NCBI GenBank assembly: GCA_963665185.2
Contig: CAXXPO010000015.1
Span: 62,001-126,000, forward strand
DNA from: G963665185 sp963665185
GTDB taxonomy: Bacteria; Desulfobacterota; Desulfovibrionia; Desulfovibrionales; Desulfovibrionaceae
Direction of reading: 5' to 3'
DNA: 64,000 bases
Shown here: positions 58,666 to 64,000 of the stretch, one piece after another
How positions within the stretch are numbered: the first letter of the stretch is position 1
How the letters are laid out: every line of letters starts with the position of its first letter
Position numbers and translations under genes: made by a program
Notes under the pieces: generated by a model
Told to the model about the DNA's origin: nothing
What the model saw: only the letters and a program-made list of their open reading frames with translations
Database searches by the model: none

Positions 58666-60174
58666 CTAGGCCTGGAAACCTTTCTTGAATTCTTCCAGAG
58701 CAGCCTTGAGCGCACCTTCGGTGGTGTCGTCCAGGACCTTCTTTTCGGCGATGCCGGAAAGAACTTCGGGCTTGGAGTTGCGCAGGAAAGCGAGGAATTC
58801 GCTTTCAAACCTGCTGACCGCTTCCACCGGGATGTCGTCCATATATCCGCGACCGGCGGCATAGATGGAGGCAACCTGTTCCTGGGTCGGCATGGGCTGG
58901 TACTGGGGCTGCTTGAGCAGTTCGACCATGCGCTCGCCGCGCTTCAGTTTTTGCTGGGTGGCCTTGTCCAGATCGGAACCGAACTGTGCGAATGCGGCCA
59001 GTTCGCGATACTGGGCGAGGTCGAGGCGCAATGTACCGGCAACCTGCTTCATGGCCTTGACCTGTGCGGCGCCGCCAACGCGGGAGACCGAAAGGCCGAC
59101 GTTGATGGCCGGACGGATACCGGCGTTGAACAGGTTGGGTTCCAGGTAGACCTGGCCGTCGGTGATGGAGATGACGTTCGTCGGGATGTACGCGGAAACG
59201 TCGCCGGCCTGCGTTTCAATGATGGGCAGGGCGGTCAGGGAACCGGCGCCCAGGCTGTCGTTGACTTTGCAGGACCGTTCCAGCAGGCGGGAGTGAAGAT
59301 AGAAAACGTCGCCGGGGAATGCTTCGCGTCCGGGAGGGCGACGAAGCAGCAGGGACATCTGGCGATACGAGACAGCCTGCTTGGACAGGTCGTCATAGAT
59401 GATCAGGGCGTGCTTGCCGTTGTCGCGGTAGAATTCGGCCATGGTGCAGCCGGCGTATGCTGCGATGAACTGCAGGGAGGCAGGTTCCGAAGCCGTGGCC
59501 GAGATGATGGTGGTGTGGTCCATTGCGCCGTATTTGCGCAGGGTGTCGGCCACCAGGGCGACGGTTGCCTTCTTCTGGCCGATGGCCACGTAGAAGCAGT
59601 GCACGTCCGTGTCTTTCTGGGCGATGATGGCGTCGATGCAGACGGCGGTCTTGCCGACCTGACGGTCGCCGATGATCAGTTCGCGCTGTCCGCGGCCGAT
59701 GGGCGTCATGGCGTCGATGGCCTTGATACCCGTGACCATGGGTTCGTGAACCGACTTACGGGCGATGATGCCGGGGGCGACGACTTCCACAACGCGCTGT
59801 TCGTTGGATTCGATGGGACCCAGTCCGTCGATGGGCTGACCCAGCGGGTTGACGACGCGGCCCATGACGGCGTCGCCGACGGGCACGGAGAAAATCTTAC
59901 CGGTACGCTTGACCGGGTCGCCTTCCTTGATGTGTGTGTCTTCGCCGAGCAGCGCGACACCGACGTTGTCTTCTTCCAGGTTGAGGACCATGCCCATGAT
60001 GCCGCCGGGGAACTCGAGCAGTTCCATTGCCATGGCGTTTTGGACACCGTAGACACGGGCGATCTGGTCACCGACCGACAGAACCGTGCCGGTCTCGCTC
60101 ATTTCTACCTGGGATTCGTAATTATCGATTTGCGATTCGATAATCTGGCTGATTTCTTCTGCTTTGATCTGCAT
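58666..60174 (-). CDS. atpA: ATP synthase alpha subunit
   Basis: 502 residues from ATG 60174 (MQIKAEEISQIIESQIDNYE); the four codons upstream in frame are less likely. The P-loop GDRQVGKTAVCIDAI, the VKRTGKIFSVPVGDAVMGRVVNPLGQPIDG nucleotide-domain entrance and the PAINVGLSVSRVGGAAQ signature are intact. Structural, non-catalytic F1 subunit. Its start lies 5 bases beyond the atpH stop. AAGGGGTGA in the end of atpH serves as ribosome site. Confidence 0.97.
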   Translation of the reverse strand: MQIKAEEISQIIESQIDNYESQVEMSETGTVLSVGDQIARVYGVQNAMAMELLEFPGGIMGMVLNLEEDNVGVALLGEDTHIKEGDPVKRTGKIFSVPVGDAVMGRVVNPLGQPIDGLGPIESNEQRVVEVVAPGIIARKSVHEPMVTGIKAIDAMTPIGRGQRELIIGDRQVGKTAVCIDAIIAQKDTDVHCFYVAIGQKKATVALVADTLRKYGAMDHTTIISATASEPASLQFIAAYAGCTMAEFYRDNGKHALIIYDDLSKQAVSYRQMSLLLRRPPGREAFPGDVFYLHSRLLERSCKVNDSLGAGSLTALPIIETQAGDVSAYIPTNVISITDGQVYLEPNLFNAGIRPAINVGLSVSRVGGAAQVKAMKQVAGTLRLDLAQYRELAAFAQFGSDLDKATQQKLKRGERMVELLKQPQYQPMPTQEQVASIYAAGRGYMDDIPVEAVSRFESEFLAFLRNSKPEVLSGIAEKKVLDDTTEGALKAALEEFKKGFQA

Positions 60175-60178
60175 GGCC

Positions 60179-60731
60179 CTACTCACCCCTTCTTATGGTT
60201 TCTTTCAGAATGGAAAGCTGCGCTTTCAGGCTGGCATCCAGTACCTGGTCGCCGACCTTGAGCACAACCCCACCCAGGATGTCGGGATCGACCTCGAAGT
60301 CCAGCACGAGCTTGGCTTTCAATTGGTCCTCAAGTTGTTTCACGATATCGCCTTGTTTCTTGTCCGCGATTTCCACCGCGGAAACAAGTACACCCCGTTT
60401 CACACCCTGGGCTTCGTCAAGAAGCTCACCGTACACGGAGCTGATACCGGGAAGATCTTCAAGCCGTCCCTTGTCGGCAAGCAACAGGCAGAAATTGTGG
60501 ACAGTGCCCTTGATCTTGAGCTTGTCCATAATTTTGCCGATGACGGCCTTCTTGTCCTCTGCCGAAAAAATGGGATTGCGGAAACACCGCGGAGACTTCG
60601 GGGGATACGGCGAATGCTTCGGCCAGGGCTGCGAGGTCCTTGCCAAAGTGTTCTATCTGCGAATCGCCCTTTTTGACTCCAAGCCCGAACAGGGCTTTGG
60701 CGTACCGTCTGGCGACGATGTTACCACTCAA
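60179..60731 (-). pseudogene. atpH: ATP synthase delta subunit, interrupted by a one-base frameshift
   Basis: Two frames together encode a complete OSCP/delta protein of about 183 residues. Frame 1 from TTG 60731 gives MSGNIVARRYAKALFGLGVKKGDSQIEHFGKDLAALAEAFAVSPEVSAVF. The rest (RNPIFSAEDKKAVIGKIMDKLKIKG ... GVVLKVGDQVLDASLKAQLSILKETIRRGE) lies in another frame. The break is one extra base at 60580-60581 (GCGGAAAC for GCGAAAC on the plus strand). Delta is the stator link between F1 and subunit b and is normally needed for oxidative phosphorylation. A sequencing error is the simplest reading. TTG overlaps the atpF stop (TTGA). Confidence 0.9.
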
Positions 60732-61297
60732 TTGAGCACCACCCTTTTGATGTATTTGTCGACAAGCTTCTGTTGTTCGGACGACTTCAGCTTCTTGCGC
60801 AAAATCTCTTCGGTGGCCTCGACGATCATGTCCGCGATTTCTTCGCGAATGCCTTCCAGGGCGACCTTGCGTTCGGTCTGGATGGCGGTCTCGGCCTGTG
60901 CCTTGATGTGTTCGGCCTTGGCCTCGGCTTCCTTGATGATGGCTTCCCTGATGCGCTCGCCCTGTTGGCGGCTCTGTTCAAGGATTGCATCGCGTTCCTG
61001 GTTCAGGTTGGCGATGTTTTTCTCCACCTGGGAAAGCTTGCCTTCGGCTTCCTTGCGGCGGCTGTCCAGGTCGGCCAGCTCGTTGCGGATCTTGTCCTGG
61101 CGGCCGGTGAACAGCTCTTTGATTTTCTTGCCCGCGGCATACCAGATGATGCCGAGGAACAGCACGAAGTTGATCGTACGGGCAATGAAATTACCCCAAG
61201 GAAGGCCGTGCTCTCCTCCGCCTTCGGAGGCAAGGGCAGCACCGGCCATAAGCAGCACCAGCAATGCCGCACCAGCTACAATGTGCATGCGCTTCAA
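60728..61297 (-). CDS. atpF: ATP synthase b subunit (with signal-like N terminus)
   Basis: 189 residues from TTG 61297; GGAGGGAG is at ideal distance from it, while the ATG 61288 is nine bases further. MKRMHIVAGAALLVLLMAGAALAS looks like a signal peptide or extra helix and precedes the real membrane segment FIARTINFVLFLGIIWYAAG. A long coiled coil (ELFTGRQDKIRNELADLDSRRKEAEGKL...) follows. It is the stator stalk, probably a heterodimer with AtpF'. This extended N terminus differs from E. coli b (156 residues). Confidence 0.93.
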   Translation of the reverse strand: MKRMHIVAGAALLVLLMAGAALASEGGGEHGLPWGNFIARTINFVLFLGIIWYAAGKKIKELFTGRQDKIRNELADLDSRRKEAEGKLSQVEKNIANLNQERDAILEQSRQQGERIREAIIKEAEAKAEHIKAQAETAIQTERKVALEGIREEIADMIVEATEEILRKKLKSSEQQKLVDKYIKRVVLN

Positions 61298-61319
61298 GGT
61301 TACTCCCTCCTCAACTGTG

Positions 61320-61742
61320 TTAGGCTTGGCTGAGGATTCGGTCCGCAGCACGTTCCGCCATTTTCTTAACGCCGTCTTTAAGCGCCTGTCTGGCGGCATC
61401 GGCCTGGGAACCGATTTCACCCTTGGCAGCGGCGACTTTGCCGGCGGCTTCCTGGGAAGCGGCAGCCAGCAGCTTGCCTTCTTCAACCGAACCTTCGTCC
61501 TTCAGCTTGTCGCGTTCTGCAGAGCCTTCAGTTCGGGCGGCAACCAGAGACTTTTCATAGCCTTCCAGTTTGTCGGACGCGTCCTTTGTGAACCTTTCGA
61601 TGGCAGTCATCTGTTGGTCCATGTGGTCGGCCCGCTTTTTGATTATGCCGCGAATGGGCTTTAACAGAAGCAGATCGAGAACCATCCATATGATCAGGAA
61701 GTTCACGAGCTGAATCAACAAAGTGACGTCGAGATCAATCAT
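61320..61742 (-). CDS. ATP synthase b' subunit
   Basis: 140 residues, MIDLDVTLLIQLVNFLIIWMVLDLLLLKPIRGIIKKRADH. One N-terminal helix with the family pattern and a charged coiled coil. It pairs with AtpF in a heterodimeric stator. The b/b' arrangement is typical of photosynthetic and some deltaproteobacterial ATP synthases. ATG 61742 is behind GAGGG; ATG 61754 is an alternative. First gene of the F1/stator operon; a and c subunits (atpB, atpE) are elsewhere. Confidence 0.9.
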   Translation of the reverse strand: MIDLDVTLLIQLVNFLIIWMVLDLLLLKPIRGIIKKRADHMDQQMTAIERFTKDASDKLEGYEKSLVAARTEGSAERDKLKDEGSVEEGKLLAAASQEAAGKVAAAKGEIGSQADAARQALKDGVKKMAERAADRILSQA

Positions 61743-61798
61743 GCCCGCCCTCACTTTCGAGTTAAGTATGTGAAAAATTGTTCAAGAGAGATAGTGCG

Positions 61799-61827
61799 CG
61801 TTTAGCTGATTTACACGGGCGTGTCAA
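61799..61827 (-). promoter_or_regulatory. Candidate promoter of the atp operon
   Basis: TTGACA (61827-61822), exactly 17 bases, TAAACG (61804-61799) on the minus strand; a good -35 and a mediocre -10. About 57 bases to the atpF' ATG. Confidence 0.5.
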
Positions 61828-61845
61828 AGGCTTTTTCCCCAAACG

Positions 61846-61882
61846 CAGACGCCCTGCGGCCTTAAAGGGCGCAGGGCGTCTG
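61846..61882 (-). terminator. Hairpin terminator after bactofilin
   Basis: CAGACGCCCTGCG pairs with CGCAGGGCGTCTG (13 bp) around an 11-base loop. It lies 36 bases after the bactofilin stop and just upstream of the atp promoter. The T tract is weak. Confidence 0.55.
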
Positions 61883-61917
61883 ATTGTGCGTAAATTCACG
61901 CGGTCGCGGGGCGAATG

Positions 61918-62295
61918 TTAATTTTGTGTGTCGCTTCCCCATGCGGCGCCCGCATCCGGTTCCACGGGATGGGAACCCATGGTGATTTTGCCTTCGATGA
62001 TGGCTCCTTCCTCCACGACGAGGACGGGTGTTTGCAGACTGCCGAAGATGTTGGCGGTCTTGTGCAGGACGACCCGTTCCTTGGCCTTGATCTCGCCGTT
62101 GATGCGGCCCGAAAGGACCAACTGGCCGACGTCGATCTGGCCTTCCACTTCGGCCTCCCGGCCAATGACCAGCGTACCTTCACTGGTGACTTCTCCCTGG
62201 AACGTTCCGTCTATGCGGACAGATCCCTGGAAGTTGAGTTTTCCCTGGTAGCTGGTCCCCGCGCCGAGAAAGGCATTGATTTCGTCTTTGGCCAT
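61918..62295 (-). CDS. Bactofilin (polymer-forming cytoskeletal protein)
   Basis: 125 residues. MAKDEINAFLGAGTSYQGKLNFQGSVRIDGTFQGEV is the typical bactofilin start, and the beta-helical repeat region continues LVIGREAEVEGQIDVGQLVLSGRINGEIKAKERVVL to TGSLQTPVLVVEEG-like turns. The acidic tail is short. It forms filaments on the membrane, here in an operon with mrdA-rodA, which ties it to cell-shape or peptidoglycan synthesis. 23 bases after rodA. Confidence 0.93.
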   Translation of the reverse strand: MAKDEINAFLGAGTSYQGKLNFQGSVRIDGTFQGEVTSEGTLVIGREAEVEGQIDVGQLVLSGRINGEIKAKERVVLHKTANIFGSLQTPVLVVEEGAIIEGKITMGSHPVEPDAGAAWGSDTQN

Positions 62296-62318
62296 TGTGA
62301 TTCCTCGAAAGCTGTGGA

Positions 62319-63434
62319 CTAGCCCTTTTTGAACACGAAACGCCGCATGGACACGTTCATGACCAGCCCGATCAGACAGAAGTTTACAACCATTGCGCTC
62401 CCCCCGTAGCTAATGAAGGGGAGCGGAATTCCCACGACAGGCATGAGACCGAGGACCATACCCATGTTGATAAGTATTTGCCAGAAGAAATAGAAGAAGA
62501 CCCCGGCCGCCAGAAACGCGCCGAAACGGTCCTTGGCGTCGCGGGAGCAGAGCACGATCTGGTGCAGAAACGCGCAGAAAATGCCCAGCAGAACGATCAG
62601 TCCCAGAAATCCCCACTCCTCTCCGAATACGGCCACGGCAAAGTCGGTGTGTTTTTCCGGCAGAAAGCGCAACTGGCTCTGCGTGCCCGCCAGAAAACCC
62701 TTGCCCGTGAGCTGGCCCGAGCCGATGGCGATCTGCGACTGTATTATATGATACCCCGACCCCAGCGGGTCGCGTTCCGGGTCCAGAAAGGTAAGGATTC
62801 TGTTTTTCTGGTAGTCGTGCAGCATGAACCATCCCAGGGGAAGTATGCAGGGCACGATGACGGCCAGCGTTTTGAGGATGTGCATGCCGATGCCGCGGAA
62901 AAGGATGATGCCCCCCATGATCATGAGCACGTTCAACCCGGAACCGAGGTCGGGCTGCAATACGATGAGCGCGGCCAGGACAAGCCCGATGCCGCTGACG
63001 TAGAACAGGCCGCCCCAGTCGAGTTTTTCGTCCTCGCGTGCCAGAATGCGCGCGCCGATGAGCAGTACGCTGATCTTGGCCACCTCGCTGGGCTGGAGGT
63101 TGAAAAAACCAAGGGAAATCCAACGCTGCGCCCCGCCCGCGATTTTCCCCATGAACAGGACGTACAACAGGAGTATGGTGGTCAGGGTGAACAGGGGCCA
63201 GGCCAGAGTCTTGAGGTGGCGGTAGTCGAAGACCATGAAGAGGACCATGCCCACCAGCCCTATCATGCCCCAGATCAGTTCCTTCTGATAATAAGGATAC
63301 ATGGCCATGCCTTCTTCCATGCGGAAGCCGCTGGCCGAGTACAGGTTGAGCACGCCCAGGAAAAAGAGCAGAAACGTCAGCCCCAGAAGGCTCCAATTGA
63401 TGTGCAGAAGCAATCTGCGGTCAATGGGCGACAT
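62319..63434 (-). CDS. rodA: Rod-shape-determining protein RodA (SEDS glycosyltransferase)
   Basis: 371 residues, ten membrane helices, SEDS family. Polymerises lipid II for the elongating wall with PBP2. The conserved loops ISLGFFNLQPSEVAKI, ALIVLQPDLGSGLN, FLDPERDPLGSGYHIIQSQIAIGSG (catalytic Asp region), GFLAGTQSQLRFLPEKHTDFAVAVFGEEWGF and GIPLPFISYGGSAM are present. The start ATG 63434 overlaps the mrdA stop (TAATG). Cotranscribed with mrdA and bactofilin. Confidence 0.96.
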   Translation of the reverse strand: MSPIDRRLLLHINWSLLGLTFLLFFLGVLNLYSASGFRMEEGMAMYPYYQKELIWGMIGLVGMVLFMVFDYRHLKTLAWPLFTLTTILLLYVLFMGKIAGGAQRWISLGFFNLQPSEVAKISVLLIGARILAREDEKLDWGGLFYVSGIGLVLAALIVLQPDLGSGLNVLMIMGGIILFRGIGMHILKTLAVIVPCILPLGWFMLHDYQKNRILTFLDPERDPLGSGYHIIQSQIAIGSGQLTGKGFLAGTQSQLRFLPEKHTDFAVAVFGEEWGFLGLIVLLGIFCAFLHQIVLCSRDAKDRFGAFLAAGVFFYFFWQILINMGMVLGLMPVVGIPLPFISYGGSAMVVNFCLIGLVMNVSMRRFVFKKG

Positions 63435-64000
63435 TATTCCTTTTCCTTTTTCCGGCCGTAGTTCAGGACTTTTTTCCACATGGTCGAATTCTTCATCCGG
63501 TAAGGCCAGTTGGCAATGGGAAAGCCGTCGGGGTTGGCGAAAAGGTAATCGTACAGTGTTTTGGCAATGGGAATGGACGATTCGCTGCCGTGTCCGCCAT
63601 GTTCCACCATGGCCACGATGACCACGGCCCGCCCGTCCCGTACTCCCCAGCTTGCCAGCCAGGAGTGGTCCCGGAACTTGTACTTGATTTCTTCGGTCTT
63701 TGCACCCCGGGCCTCTTCGGTCAGCCGGACAACCTGGGCCGTGCCCGTCTTGCCGCCGATGGCCGTGTCCGGAGTTCGCAGACGGCGGCAGGTTCCGTGG
63801 GGCGAGTCCACGGTTTCCTTCATTGTTTCCAGGATAAGGGCCAGGTTTGCCTCGCTCAGCCCCATGCGGCTGACTTCCACCGGCCTGTCCGTGGATACCA
63901 GCAGGGGCTTGAGGATGATGCCGCCGTTGACCAGCGCTCCGATGAACCGGGCGATCTGGAGCGGGGTGGCCAGTGTATACCCCTGGCCTATGGCCAGGTT
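63434..64000 (-). CDS. mrdA: Penicillin-binding protein 2 (MrdA), C-terminal part cut by window edge
   Basis: About 188 residues are visible up to the right edge, in frame from NLAIGQGYTLATPLQIARFIGALVNGG on the minus strand. The KTG motif appears as AIGGKTGTAQVV, and the family ending WLASWGVRDGRAVVIVAMVEHGGHGS follows. The transpeptidase of the elongasome; the active-site Ser and the pedestal domain are outside the window. Its stop overlaps the rodA start. Confidence 0.94.
   Translation of the reverse strand, partial: NLAIGQGYTLATPLQIARFIGALVNGGIILKPLLVSTDRPVEVSRMGLSEANLALILETMKETVDSPHGTCRRLRTPDTAIGGKTGTAQVVRLTEEARGAKTEEIKYKFRDHSWLASWGVRDGRAVVIVAMVEHGGHGSESSIPIAKTLYDYLFANPDGFPIANWPYRMKNSTMWKKVLNYGRKKEKE

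Overview
The window looks like a chromosomal segment of a mesophilic sulfate-reducing Desulfovibrionaceae member (Desulfovibrio/Pseudodesulfovibrio type; the genus is inferred). The grounds are a complete dsrMKJOP membrane complex, ATP synthase with paired b and b' subunits, archaeal-type early aromatic enzymes, moderately high GC, and family-typical 3' intergenic repeats. Nothing looks like phage, plasmid, IS element or CRISPR. Most of it is housekeeping, so the interest lies mainly in regulation, domain fusions and RNA.

Layout. 1-5249 (minus): peptide/nickel-type ABC importer, cut by the left edge. 5704-8087 (plus): a frame-broken nucleoside-recognition membrane protein, an aminotransferase-IV-fold protein, and a small unknown protein behind a sigma-54 promoter. 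8316-11558 (minus): butyrate kinase, phosphotransbutyrylase, IlvN and an OB-fold protein. 11815-14590 (plus): cyclic-nucleotide-binding/FliG-C-like protein, motA, motB. 14702-16673 (minus): WcbI-like and PHP proteins flanking a candidate small RNA. 16832-19242 (plus): Trm112-like protein, two Hsp20 and a methyltransferase. 19600-23024 (minus): tmk, HD nuclease, and a permease fused to an ATPase-like domain. 23218-25644 (plus): polar amino-acid ABC importer. 25955-31536 (minus): RsbRD-like protein plus dsrMKJOP. 31947-37331 (plus): VOC protein, TyrR-like sigma-54 activator, alanine dehydrogenase, AgcS symporter. 37460-50845 (minus): paaK and the aromatic amino-acid supercluster. 51339-55513 (minus): rny, 6S RNA, zapA, a zapB-like gene, glmU. 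55906-61742 (minus): atpF'FHAGDC. 61918-64000 (minus): mrdA-rodA-bactofilin, cut by the right edge.

The most striking system is the control of the aromatic cluster. Transcription appears to start near 51060, where a 30-residue leader peptide carries nine Phe/Tyr/Trp codons in a ten-codon stretch, followed by an intrinsic terminator whose 5' arm can alternatively pair with the leader. A second, internal terminator lies between tyrA and trpE. Here the last codons of tyrA itself (three consecutive Trp codons, ten codons before its stop) sit where a trp leader peptide would, with a complementary GGGGAGG/CCUCCCC pair available to disturb the terminator. This suggests two-tier attenuation, in which all three aromatic residues control the common pathway and Trp alone controls the trp branch, with tyrA doubling as trp leader.

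The alanine locus is a coherent unit: a GAFTGA-containing TyrR-like activator is followed by a near-consensus sigma-54 promoter and the ald-agcS pair. Two single-base frame breaks occur (G run at about 5957; atpH at about 60580). The atpH one lies in a gene the cell should need, so both may be sequence errors.
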